Below, piece after piece: positions 42,121-53,319 of a DNA stretch of 64,000 nucleotides; the first letter of the stretch is position 1, and the number at the start of each line of letters is the position of its first letter. Origin of the DNA: Dryocosmus kuriphilus (lineage: Eukaryota; Arthropoda; Insecta; Hymenoptera; Cynipidae); the NCBI GenBank assembly GCA_038277395.1, contig CM076190.1, positions 237,825,177 to 237,889,176 on the forward strand. Direction: 5' to 3'. The translations under genes were made by a program, and so were the position numbers. A model generated the notes under the pieces. The model did not search any database. It saw only the letters and a program-made list of their open reading frames with translations, and was not told the DNA's origin.

Positions 42121-43110
42121 GAACGAGCCATGGAGCGCTGGTGTGACCCTAGAAGTGCCAATTTTAAATTAAATACGGAAGGTTCTTACGTAGGTCGAAT
42201 GACGAAGTAGTGCAGTTATTTAATAAAACATTTCGAGAAGGCTTAACAGGCTTTAACAAATCCACTGTCTCTAAAAATATCAGGAGAACTGAAGAAACTG
42301 GCACTAATAAGAACCGTCCAAAATCTGGAAGGCCAAAAACTGAAACCTCAGAAAAGCGACAAATGGAAGTGGCCCAGTTCTTTGTCGAAGATCCGTATTT
42401 AACTCTTAGGAAGGCCTCTCAACAGCTTCAAATTAATCGAGTGTCAATTTTTAGGAATTTAAAGATCATTAAAATTCACCTTTAAAGATACACCTTCATC
42501 AGGACATAAATGAAGATGATCTTGACCGGCGAGTTGAATTTTGTGAGAACATGATGTAAAGAATTGTTCAGAATCCTAATTTTGAGTCACTCATCAACTT
42601 TGCAGACAAATCAACATTTCAGCTTAACGGTGAAATCAATCGCCATAATTGCAAGTATTGTAGTAATGAAAATCCTCATTGGCTACGAGAACATCACACG
42701 CAATACCCGCAAAAATTGAATGTTTGGGCAGTTATTTTTAGGGATCGAATAGTTGGACCCTTTTTCCTTGAAGGAAATTTAGATGGACCAAGATATCTGG
42801 ACTTACTGCAGGAGCAAGTAGTCCCAGCTATTCAGGAAATATCTGGTGATGATTTTAATGAGGTTTGGTACCAGCGTGATGGTGCACCTGCTCATTGAAC
42901 TATTGAGTGGCCAGCCGGGTTCCCTGATCTGACTCCACTTGACTTTTGTCTTTGGGGCTACGTAAAAAATAAAGCGTACGTTACTAAGCCATGAGATTTA
43001 GAAGATCTAAGACAAAGAATAGTTAATGCTTGCGCTGATATTTCAAATTTTTATGTCCATCTAGGAATCTGACAGGATTTTGGTGGAGACCATTTTGAAT
43101 GCAGGTTGTA
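42121..43110 (+). pseudogene. IS630/Tc1-like DDE transposase, broken
   Basis: Frame pieces in order: RCDP-like start MERAMERWCDPRSANFKL, helix-turn-helix RTEETGTNKNRPKSGRPKTE (about 42285-42350), KASQQLQINRVSIFRNLK, then after a frame change NFADKSTFQLNGEINRHN (first catalytic D, ~42600). Next come HTQYPQKLNVWAVIF, VGPFFLEGNLDGPRYLDLL, VWYQRDGAPAH (second D, ~42880), and FPDLTPLDFCLWGYVKNKAY (third catalytic region, ~42915-42980). Several stops. The family resembles Tc1/mariner-related transposases common in insects. It is the likely source of mobility of the inner element in the foldback. Confidence 0.75.
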
Positions 43111-43420
43111 AGCCTTGACTTAACTGGCCGGGATCATTCGCCTTGTCTTAACTGGAAGGACCATCTCCTTGCCTTCACTGACTGTGATCGTTAGCCTTGC
43201 TTTAACTGAATGGACCATCTCCTTGCTTTAATTGACTGGGATCGTTAGCTTTGCCTTAACTTAACGGACCCTCTTCTTGCCTTAACTGACTGGGATCGAT
43301 AGCCTTGCATTAACTGGCCGGGTCATCTTCTTGTCTTAACTGGCCGGGATCGTTGTCCTTGCCTTAACTGGCCGGGATCTTTAGCCTTGCCTTAATTGAC
43401 TGAGATCGCTAGGAGGTACC
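43110..43420. repeat. Minisatellite, ~28/56-bp unit CTTGCCTTAACTGACTGGGA
   Basis: About 10 imperfect repeats of CTTGCCTTAACTG(A/G)C(T/C)GGGATCGTTAG, alternating with variants ending in GGACCATCTCCTTG. Confidence 0.75.
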
Positions 43421-43439
43421 CTAGAGTGGCTGTAATTTT

Positions 43440-43930
43440 TCAAAATTCTTGAAAAAATCTTTTTAAAGTGACCTAGAAAGCCTGGTTCAAGGCCAAGAGC
43501 ATTATTATGGATAAAGCCACACTGGAAGTTAAAATTTCCTGCTCTTTCCAAGTCCACAATAAAAATGGGGCTTCCCTTTTCAAAAAACAAGTGTAACCTT
43601 GTAACAAGCTTTTCGTTGGAATTGCCTTGAAGGTCATGGTCAAGGAAATGGTCAAGGTCATGCTTGAACATAAAATTTCCTGCTCTTTCCAAATCCGCAA
43701 TAAAAAATGCGGCTTCCCATTTAAAAAATTGAAAGGGGTTCCCATTTGAAAATCAAGTTTGACCTTGGAATGTCATTGAGGGTCATGATCAAGGACGTCA
43801 ATGTCATGTTTGAACGTAAAATTTCCTGGTCTTTCCAAATCCGGAATAAAAATTGGGGCTTCCCATTTAAAAAATTGAATTTTACCTTAATATGACCTTC
43901 TAGGCCATGGTCAAAGTCAAACCGAGGTCG
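43440..43930. repeat. ~140-bp tandem triplication within the right inverted repeat
   Basis: AAAATTTCCTG(C/G)TCTTTCCAA recurs at about 43533, 43671 and 43822, each followed by GG(C)TTCCCATTT and a GACCTTG...TCATGGTCAAGG run. The left inverted repeat has only one copy (about 39400-39450). Confidence 0.65.
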
Positions 43931-44607
43931 CCGTTCAATGGCCAGGGAAAAATCCTAGAACTTTTGTTTCTAACATTTTTCAAAAAAAATTCATTCCTGA
44001 TGAGTTATTCAGGGGTTTTCATACTTTTGTGCGATTTGTGCGAATTGACGCGAGCGCGATAGCAATTAAGTGAAAAATGTAAACCCTACACTGCATAAAC
44101 TTTATACTTTACATATATTGTTTTATTATTATACATGTTGGCTGGGGTGCGATATAGCTACATAGAACGGCTACAGTGTATAACAACGCTGGTCTCGTAT
44201 CGGAACTCGAAACCACACTTACCTTTGAATTTTTCCTCGAGACAGGATAACTGAAGCATCTTTAAAAACTGCAAACTCCTCTTGTCCATCGCAGATAATA
44301 ATTTGCAACCAATCGAAGACACTATTATCGCAAGTACTCCATTAGTAGACTAATTGCACGGCACTTATGTATGCCAAGTATAAGACGCAATAGATTATTT
44401 TGGAAAGTGATGAGTTACGCATTTAGCAAATGTGTTGTCCATCCTGGTCAGCTAGTTGGCTGTGTAACCTATGCAGTGGATACAGCAACCAATGCTTGCT
44501 GCGGCAACCACCTACCGCGTTATAATTTAAAATGGTCACATTTACCAACAGCCTCAGATGGCCTGTAATTTAAATAGACATTATTTTTCTCTGAGTGTAG
44601 TCACAAG

Positions 44608-45897
44608 AATACTTATAATACGACTAAATATTCTGCTTCTCTTTCCTACTCCATCTTTAGTACGATTATAATAATAAATGATGATAGCAACAGTTTCGGT
44701 ACATATGGAATTGAACACTAAATCTGTTTATATCGTATACATGTCTTGTTTTGCATTAGGTGGTATACATTGAGAGCAACGATGAACCATTTTTTTTTGT
44801 CTGATTGGAAAAATAAATGAAAGTATTTGTGATTCGATTTGAAACATTTTTATATAAAAACATGAATATTGAAGAATTCCAATATTATAAAGGCATTGAA
44901 TGAGACCTAGAACGTATAGTATTGAATGTATCTTAGTGAAATTGTGTTTGCACAGTTTTTGGAGTAATAATTTTTTATCCGTCTATTAGAAAAACAATTT
45001 TTATGTTTCAATTGCCATATAGATGAAAATAAAACATACAGTGTTCAATAGCTTCTCATCGTAAGTAGCTCTGTATAAACTGTTCTTCAAATGGTACAGA
45101 AAAAGTCGAAAAGTGAAAAGAAAATTATTTTATCAGAATCGAGAGGAAGAGTTTTTAGTTAACTCATTGTAAATATATAATTAAATGAAAGTTTTAACCC
45201 TTGTTTGAGTAATAGAGAGGTCTAAGCCAGAACGTGTACTAAGGATAGCTGAATGTATTCGAAGTCGAGATGAATTAGGAAGGTAATAAAATATAAGATT
45301 TAAGGGTTTCATATAATTTCGTCGGTCACTTCACAAATAGGGACGTTTTGTCAAGTGTGAAGTTTACTATACGAGCAAAGCGAATATGGATATCCTAAAA
45401 GTCCTAAAAGGGGCCAGAAATTGATATCATGGTGTCTTCATCATCACGAACCTACACTGCGAATTACCTCCCTCCAGTAGAGAGACATGGACATTGCTAG
45501 ATATAAATTCCTACCTTACCGGCTTCTAGACTATTCGAAAGCTGAAGTGTTTCTGTTCCATGCTAAAATAAATGTCTATGCTCGTGCTGGTGGCGATGCG
45601 CGCAGTGCGCAAAAAGATTTTTAAAGCACCAGTGCTTAAAAGAGTGACATAATGGTCAAGTTTTTGACAGATTTCGTGCACAAAGTATATAAAATATGTA
45701 AATTCGAATTCGATTTCAATTTTGACCCTAATTACGAAACGTAAGGTATACATGAATTGGAATGTACCATTGCATGTATCGCTTCATGTGAGACGGATAT
45801 ACCTTTTGATAGTCGACTACTTTGCATACCTTTCCATATTTAATCGCTCTAATACATACTACATATATAAATACTAAAATTCAGCTATCTTGCTGCT
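44608..45897. other. AT-rich stretch, no gene
   Basis: Nothing supportable. It ends in a polypyrimidine tract and CAG at 45911, a good 3' splice acceptor. Confidence 0.35.
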
Positions 45898-45911
45898 GTT
45901 TCTCTTTTCAG

Positions 45912-46379
45912 AATTAAGTTCACATATAACTTTAAAGGAATTGTTTCCTGGATCCGAGGATGGTATTTTTCCTCATTCAAGGCAGATCGAGATCAGAAGT
46001 TGCACAATACTTTCATCATTTACGAAGATTCGATGATAACAAGGAGCTGAATCCAATCGATCCATTCTCACATATAGTACGAAGGGATCATGCCATCATT
46101 GAGGTGGCGCACAGAGTACTCATTAAACCAGTAACTCCTCCATCTGGCGAAGTTGATAGAGTATTTGACACTCACAACGGCTAGGGCTGGGTGAAACTTA
46201 ATCCTGACGAAATTAACAGGTTGGGCACAGACAGACGTCTTGCATTTGTTCAGGTGGTTGATAGAATTGCTGCTGATCATGAAGGAAACACTCCACGTAT
46301 AGACGAACCGGACTACGTAGAAAGACAGCAGAGATTGAATCAAGACATGATACATACCTTCAAGCAACCCTTGAAATAA
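45912..46379 (+). pseudogene. Second member of the unknown ELSS-exon family, broken
   Basis: After TTTCTCTTTTCAG the frame reads ELSSHITLKELFPGSEDG, again with a phase-1 acceptor like the exon at 1961. One shift leads to the frame with SEVAQYFHHLRRFDDNKELN, PFSHIVRRDHAIIEVAHRVL and THNG, an in-frame TAG at 46182-46184, then KLNPDEINRLGTDRRLAFVQ and DHEGNTPRIDEPDYV up to 46379. The pattern L-x-x-DE-(V/I)...RL...HE-x-N-x-P is shared with 1961-2574. No known domain. The last ~90 bp form one arm of an inverted repeat with 46387-46475. Confidence 0.4.
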
Positions 46380-46475
46380 GCGTTCAAGTGTTGCTTGAAG
46401 GTATGCATCATGTCTTGCTTTAACCTCTGCTGTCCATTTTGCGTAGTGCGGTCCAACTATACGTGAAGGGTACGT
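46283..46475. repeat. ~88-bp inverted repeat with a 16-bp spacer
   Basis: ACATGATACATACCTTCAAGCAAC on the left is matched by the inverted GTTGCTTGAAGGTATGCATCATGT on the right; the match weakens outward through CAGCAGAG / CTCTGCTG and CGTATAG / CTATACG. It contains the convergent gene tails. Confidence 0.8.
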
Positions 46476-46547
46476 GTCAAGAATACGATCAAGTGTACCT
46501 AGCTGCATTCTATGGAGCACACGATCGAGCACGCCATTAGCGTGCAA
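46385..46547 (-). pseudogene. Convergent partial copy of the same gene's 3' part
   Basis: On the minus strand the frame MHANGVLDRVLHRMQLGTL... continues with ILDTYPSRIVGPHYAKWTAE and VKARHDAYLQATLERL. It aligns with VDRIAADHEGNTPRIDEPDY...QQRLNQDMIHTFKQ on the plus strand, so the two gene tails face each other. The divergence at protein level suggests two paralogues rather than a very recent inversion. Function unknown. Confidence 0.35.
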
Positions 46548-47340
46548 GACAAACAGGTTTCAAAAAATAAAACATAAAATTAAAATATAAAATCGTTTGT
46601 GCACCGAAATTGGCCCAGAATTTCTACTGTGAAAAGCAAAGTTGTTTTTTTCTTGGGGGCTCAGTTTTTGTGGGTATTACTTTAGACTTGAAGTGTCCTG
46701 CTTTTAAATTGGACAACATCACGCAGTTAATTACAATGTAAAATAAACGGTTGGGAGCGAAACAAATTAAGAAATTACATTCTTATGAGATTATAATTTG
46801 ACTTTAGATAAAAAATAATACTTTTTAATGAGGAAAATGTGCTACTTGATATGAATAAATATATGCTGAAATTAATTGAACCTTTTGAAAATATTTATAC
46901 ATCATAAAACATCGGTTACTGTCAGTGGCGTAACTTGAAGCACGGGGGCCCTGGATAATTTCTGATTCGGGGGCCCATAAGATAGCCATTTCAAGTTTAA
47001 CATTTTTTTTTTAAGTTTAACATATCGCAAGGATAATATACAATAACCATGTATATATTTTTATTTTTATCAGACATACATTGATACTGAAATTAGAATC
47101 AAAGAAAAATATGAACTACTAAAGTGTAAAAGAATATATCGCTAGAAATTTACCAAGTTTTCTTGCATTAAAAATTTGTTTACAGTTTCAAGTCAAGGTA
47201 CGAAGAATAAAAATTTGAAGTTTAACATATCATAAGGATAATATACAATAATCATGTATATATTTTTATTTTTATCAGACGTACATTGATACTGAAATGA
47301 GAATCAAACAAAGATATGAATTACTGAAGTATAAAAGATT
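46548..47340. other. AT-rich link with hAT-like terminus and an imperfect direct repeat
   Basis: At 46923 CAGTGGCGTAACTTGAAGC followed by GGGGGCCCTGG looks like the end of a ZMYM-type hAT element. Two imperfect copies of a ~170-bp stretch (TAACATATC(G/A)(C/T)AAGGATAATATACAATAA...) lie at about 47017 and 47224. No gene. Confidence 0.5.
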
Positions 47341-49990
47341 ATATCGCTAGAAATTTTAAGCTGAGTTTTGAGGTTTAAAAATTTTTTTCCGCACTTTCGC
47401 TTCTGTAAACACGCTAACCGTTTGATTGAGGTTATCTCTCAAATTATTAGCTATTTCATGCTCAATAGATAATAGACTCAAGCTACTTAAACGTTCCTGG
47501 CTCATAGTACTACTCAAATAGTTTTTAATCAGCTTTAATTTATAAAATGAACGTTCAGCTGTTGCAACCGTAACAGGAATAGTTAAAAACAAAATCAGAG
47601 CTGTACACACTTCTGGAAAGCTTTTAGATAGAGCGGCATTTTCGATAATCACAAAATCTGCAAGCTGCTTTACGGAGCACATTTTTTCAATATGGCTCTT
47701 GAGACACGATCGGAGAGATATAAGCTCTTCAGGAAATTTTTCACCAATGTCCTCACTATAGGTAGCCGCAAGTTTCTCTGCTTCTTTGTAAAGTTGGTGA
47801 TCCGTCATTTTAACTAGTTCCTTAGGTTGAAATACTTGAAAAGTGGTGATCACCTCGTCTAAACTTCCAAAACGACTGACCAATTGGTTGCAAATAATAT
47901 CGAGGCATCCATAAAAAATATTTACTCGGAACCGCGCTTCTCCGGTAGAGAGTCTTTCATCTTCACATAAATCTTCAAAATGTTTCTTTGTTCTCCTGAT
48001 GCATTTGTTGCAAAATTCAACTTTCACTCCCCAATCTGCACTCATTTGTATAGCATTTTCTTTCGTCTCCTTATAATTATTTCGGAAATTTTTTAATTCT
48101 TGATAGGCTTCTTTGAGTAAAGCATTTGCATGGGAAAGCTCAAAATTTGGATTTTGTAAAGCTTTTGTGACAATATTTGTTGTAGTCAGCACTTTCATAT
48201 GCATAAATACTTGAAGAACAAACTCGAATTTCTCCACATCTGTTCGCAAACAAATTGCTTCATCCCTCTCGGCTTTTGAATTGCTGGTAATGATGATTTT
48301 GGAAAGCACCTTCAATATGTCATAATATCCGAATGCAATAGCTTGCAACGAATCGTTCCGTGATTACCATCGGGATGGACAAAGTTTCTTCATTTCAGTT
48401 GAGGATTTTTAGATTTTTCAGTTGATTTGATAGTTGAAAGTGACTCCCATCTTTTGATACTGTTGGCGAAAAAAACGTAAATCTGCTCAATCAATTCATA
48501 AAATTTTCGAACCTCTGGTGCAGCGCACATTGAGGCATCATTGAGAACTAGATTTAATCTATGCGCTGCACAATGAACGTAAATCGCTTTTTCCTCCTTC
48601 TCAAGAATTCTCCGTTGAACCCCGGTGTAAACTCCACTCATAGTAGATGCTCCATCATATCCTTGTCCTCGACATTTTGAAAGTTCAATTCCTCTTTTTT
48701 CCAATTGGTTGAGTATTTTGAATTCCAATCCTGCAGCTGTTTGATCATCAACCTGCTCGAATGCCAAAAAAGATTCAATAATCTTCAAATTAACCGGCTT
48801 TCCATTTTCATCTTTTTGGATGCAAACATATCTGAAGACTTGACTCATCTGATCAATTTTAGATATGTCTTGAGTCGTATCTATTATGATGGAAAAAAAT
48901 CGCGCTTCCTTGATATTTTGAACCATTTTATTCTCTAAAGTTTGAGATAACAAACCGATCATCTCATTTTGAATCTGAGGACTCAGATATCGGATTGAAT
49001 TTTCTGGCTTCGTAATTAGTTCTTGCAGAACTGGATCATACTTCACAAGCAGTGCGACGATTTATAAAAAGTTTCCACTATTCCCAGGATTTCCTATGAC
49101 CTCGCGATGTCCTCTAAATGAGAGATTGCATGTAGCCAAAGTAATAATTATATTCATGATTCGGTCGAGAACCTTACGCCAAAAAGATTTCTCATTACGG
49201 ATTCTATCTTCCAAATCTTTATCAACCGTTTTGTTTAGTCGCCACAATTCATATGTTATACAAGCGTTGTAGTGTATTGTACAGTTTTCATGGAGTCCAA
49301 TTTTGTTGCTCAATTTTGCCCAGTTACGTACTCCTTCTACCCAAGTAGACTGGTAATTCTGAGATTCTTTATCAGCAAATAACCAACAAACCTCGCAGCA
49401 CACGCGTAGTCAAAAATCTCTGAATAGCAAAGCCAAGTTCGCGGAATTTTTATTCATGCTTTATTAGTTGATTCATAAAAAAATGAAGAAAATCGAGTTT
49501 TAGTTTTTTCATCACGTGAAAAAGGGCCTGATGGCTTACACGCTCCAGTAGAAATTATGAATCTCTTTTGTTCAGCACTTAAAAACGCCTGAAAAATGCC
49601 CTTTATCTGTAGGATGTTTTTTTTTTCTAGTAAATTCTTACATTGTAAATCGGTAGACGCTTCAATATCTTTTTCTTTTACATCTTCGTCGTCCTTAACA
49701 AAATCTTCAGTGATAGGGTCTAAAGTTGTGAAAATTTTGTCCACTTTTGTTTCTTCATGAGATTTCTTTGTTTCTTCTTTTTGGGACTGGGGAGAAAAAA
49801 ATGAGGTAATGGGTTTTACCTTCTTCGTAGCAGCTTCAGATTCTGATTTGATTTTTCTTTTTTGGGCAACACTGGGATAAATGCGTTTGCCTGAACTCAT
49901 TTTCAATAGCTTTTTCTGCAATATACGAAATAAATTATTGGAAAGTTTTCGAACTGTTAATTACAAATTTTTTTATTTTAATTTTTTTAA
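46923..49990 (-). mobile_element. hAT transposon (ZMYM-like), one end identified
   Basis: The terminal sequence CAGTGGCGTAAC at 46923 lies downstream of the transposase C-terminus. The other terminus was not found beyond the start codon region near 49900, so the right limit is approximate. Confidence 0.6.
47356..49921 (-). pseudogene. hAT-family transposase, broken in four pieces
   Basis: Minus strand, about 850 codons. N-terminal piece (49454-49921): basic start KRIYPSVAQKRKIKSE and an acidic linker. Next (49062-49403): a TTF-type region with MCCEVCWLFADK and SFWRKVLDRIMNIIITLA. Next (48390-49046): FFSIIIDTTQDISKIDQMS (first catalytic D), CRGQGYDGASTMSG (second D) and HCAAHRLNLVLND (C-x2-H). 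Last (47356-48348): a long helical region, then TVATAERSFYKLKLIKNYLSS and LSSLSLLSIEHEIA, the hAT dimerisation domain. Insect homologues are often annotated zinc finger MYM-type protein 1-like. At least three stops or frameshifts; otherwise well kept. Confidence 0.88.
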
Positions 49991-50399
49991 TAATTTTAAC
50001 TACAAATTTTATTGATAAAGTTTGAAAAGATTAACTATTATTGATATCGATTTTAATATTTCACATAGTACATTAGAAAGAAAAATACTCAGGTCAAATT
50101 TCAAACTGATTAATGGAAATAAAACAATTATTTATTAAGTAACTGGTTTCAAATTTGAATTCAATAAATAACTTTATCAGTGAGTAAGGAAATTATGCCT
50201 ACTATACAGGTAAAACAATATTGTACGTTTCTAACCTGTTTGCTGTGGTAACTTACCTGGCACAAATGTCCAAAAAATTGAATGAAATTCACAACGAAAA
50301 ATGCTAACATGCTCTGACAAATTGTAAACATTAAATACATATTTAGCGACAAGATTTAAGAATACATGGTCTGACCACGCGTAACTAAAGAAAAGAGAA
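49991..50399. other. AT-rich stretch, no gene
   Basis: Nothing supportable upstream of the hAT transposase. Confidence 0.3.
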
Positions 50400-50541
50400 A
50401 TCCAAGTTGATGTCAGTTAGTCAGAAAGGTTAGGTTTGGTAGTAAACTACGTATTCCTGTCTTCGTCTTCATGCACCTATAAGAAAAAGGTAGAGACACT
50501 ACCAAGCTTAACCTTCCTGACAAAATGACGTCAGCTTGGAT
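50400..50541. repeat. 142-bp foldback with 44-bp inverted repeats
   Basis: ATCCAAGTTGATGTCAGTTAG... (50400-50443) is matched by the inverted ...ACGTCAGCTTGGAT (50498-50541) with about seven mismatches in 44 bp. No coding. It could be a short MITE. Confidence 0.7.
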
Positions 50542-51775
50542 TATTATTCTATAGGAAGCCTTGGTTAAGTGAGGGCACTAGATTCAATTTTAAAATAATG
50601 ACCTCGCGACCTCGGGAATGAAAAACAAATATCAATCTGTGAAACAACACTAAATAAAATTTATATTATTTAAAAAACCGAATTTTTTACTGAATACATT
50701 CTGCATTCAATACCTTCTCGGCAAAATTAAAAAAAAAATGATCTTTTTTCGGAAATAAATTGATTGTTACGCGCCTGCTTACTGTTATTTATTCGACCAT
50801 ATCTCTACCGAGGTATGAATTTAGGAGCTAGACACTCACGCTGTTAATTAATTTTTTCGTAAATCAGTATCATCTGTAATGTACCAAATGATGGTCGTCG
50901 CCGGCGGTATATTTATCGCTCTAATTGTTTTCCTTAATTCTATTGGTAAATATATAATAATACAATATCATATCTACAATTTTAAGTACATCTGTAGTAG
51001 AAGCTGGATTGTGGCCCAGCTGAAAATGTTCACGTGAAAATACTTGGTAATCTACACAAAATTCCACGTGTTCAAAGCTTGTGTATGTATGAACAATATG
51101 AAGACCAAGAGTTTAATTTTTTTAATATGTAGCGGCAAATTCGCTAAAAGTGACCCCTAAAAATATTATATATGAATTTCTAAGTATCATCGCTGAATCT
51201 TAGGAAAGTGAAACGAAAATTTTAATGACAAATTATAATACAAATTTATTCTACAAATGTGGAAAGATAGAAAATAAGATTTTAGAACTTCGTGTTTTTC
51301 ATACAATTATTTATAATTTCATAATTATAGTGAAGCGCTTAGGATTTATCTCGAAATTAAACTCTTTACTTTTTCTATTTTTAACGCTTTCGGGTAGAGA
51401 GCTACAATTAATTTTTTTTTTATCTCAGAAATTTGTGAATAATGTCATTAAATAATACAGATAGTATATATTAATTAAAGGAATTTTACAGAAATGGGAT
51501 AAGTGACGAATAGAAAATTTAATTAAAAGAACACAATTGTGTAACATTTTCGGTTTTAATTAATGAAACAATTGTAAAACATATAAATAGATAACGTGAC
51601 CGCCAGCAACACCACGTATTTAGATAGGAAAAAGTAAAATAATTCATAGAGCTTAAACTCTAATGTAATCAATCATATCATCAAAGCAGCCATTTAATTT
51701 ATCTAAAGCAGTATTTAAATTTAGAGATAACTCCTCTTGTTTTTTAATATAAAGCATTTCCATGAATTCTCTCTA
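50542..51775. other. AT-rich stretch, no gene
   Basis: Short frames only (for example 51225-51455, low complexity). No element is recognised. Confidence 0.35.
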
Positions 51776-51779
51776 ACTT

Positions 51780-53240
51780 TCATCATTCTTATAATGTAAA
51801 ATGTAAAATGTAAAAAAAAAAAACAAAAGAGCATTCAGCACATTCCTTCGTAAGTTCAGCAAAAACACTGCGATAAGAAAGTTTCGAACATACATAATAC
51901 TTATGCTCCTCCACCCTAGTATTAAGAAGTCTAACAGTCTGTCCCACAGAAGCCATTCCACACTTCTTGCAAATGATTTTAGTATCTACCCACCCTTTTC
52001 AAACTTTTCTAAAGGATATTTAACAAAAGTTGTGAAAGTCCACTTTAAAAGGAACTCTAAAAATTGTATGGATATTGAACTTTCTCTACATAAATTGAAT
52101 AGTTTTAGAAATTTGACCAAAGCACGGAAGAAAAAAGGCATTATAAGAACTAAACTCTCTCTCTTCTTGTGGAATATCAGAAACCATATAATTGTTATGT
52201 TTACTTTTAATATGTTCAATTCTTTTTTTATATATTTTTCAATCAAATTTTGTGGGTATTTATTCAAAAACAATTTCTTCCTAACTATGTTCAAATTCTG
52301 TGTATAAAAAGACTAATGGGACAAACGCATAGCTCTGTCAACCAACCCCTTAATTAGAGCAGTCCTATTTTGTGCAGGATACTCAGAAAAAGAGTTCACA
52401 ATTCTATGAGAATAGATACTTTTTCTAAACCATCTACTAATAATACTCCCATCTGGAAGTCTTGTTAACTCTAAGTCCAAAAAACTATTTTTGTTACTTT
52501 ACTCGATCTCACAAGTGAAATGAAGTTTTGGATGAAAACTGTTAAACGGCTGAACCACCATCTCTAAATTATTTCAAGGAGTGCACAAAAATGTATCATC
52601 TACATAACGAGAGTGAAAAAAGACATCAAAATCCGACCTTTGAAAAGCGAAACTCTCCAAACCCTCCATTACAATATCTGCCAAAATCGGAGAAATGGCA
52701 GAACCTATGGGAGTACCAAACTTTTGTTTATAAAAGACTCCATTGAATTTAAAATAATTGGAATTCGTAATAAAATCCTTCCCCTTTAGAGACTGTTTTT
52801 GATCCAATCGAGTGCGTACTTTTAATTTTATCCAATCCATTAACAATAGTTATTTTAAATAGATCCAATGATATGGTTGGAAACATTGCCACAACATCCA
52901 AAGAAATCATGACACAGTAACACGGAACCCTTTTTTGTATTATAAACTTTTGAAAATCCCAACTATTCTGTATGCTATAATTTGACACATCAATGGAGTC
53001 TTTGATAATCAAATTGAAATCTTGTTCTAAATATTTAGCAGGAGTGTTAATGGTCGAAAGAATTAATCTTAAAGGATGATTTCCCTTGTAGATTTTCCTC
53101 AAACCATAGTATCTAGCAAGAACCGAATACCGAGTATTGACATCTGTCCATATAATATCTTTTCTCAGAAGCCCAGCCAATCTCCGATTATTAGGCAATC
53201 TAAAAGTACCATTCTTAACATTTTAATTAGATTTTCATTT
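51780..53240 (-). pseudogene. Penelope-like element: RT plus GIY-YIG endonuclease, minus copy
   Basis: Encodes the RT and endonuclease of a Penelope-like retroelement. In order on the minus strand: VLARYYGLRKIYKGNHPLRL (~53110), INTPAKYLEQDFNLIIKDS, MISLDVVAMFPTISLDL (catalytic D, ~52900), FGTPIGSAISPILADIVMEG (~52690), RYVDDTF (~52600), then FHPKLHFTCEIE and NSFLDLELTRLPDGS. At the end comes VDTKIICKKCGMASVGQTVR...NTRVEEHKYY (51890-51990), a GIY-YIG nuclease match (GQT...R...EH). At least two frameshifts and some stops. It faces a second copy (53320-54210) head to head. Confidence 0.82.
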
Positions 53241-53319
53241 ATTATTTCAAATCTCTCTTCATCAGAAAGCAAGCGTTGATAGAAAATTTAAAGATTTCAG
53301 TTTACTCACCAAGGATCTT

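Larger units (their letters stand above)
38432..44607. mobile_element. Composite foldback element with long imperfect inverted repeats
   Basis: The left end TACACTCCGAGAAAA and the right end TTTTTCTCTGAGTGTA are inverted. Inside, 39050-39215 matches the reverse complement of 44110-44300 closely (both hold TTTAAAGATGCT, TATCCTGTCTCGAGGAAAAA and TATACAC...AGCCGTTCT). Further inside, 39221-39640 matches the complement of 43430-44040. The second pair begins CAGGGTGGCACAAAG and probably marks an inner DNA transposon nested within the outer one. A broken transposase lies within (42121-43110). Confidence 0.65.
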
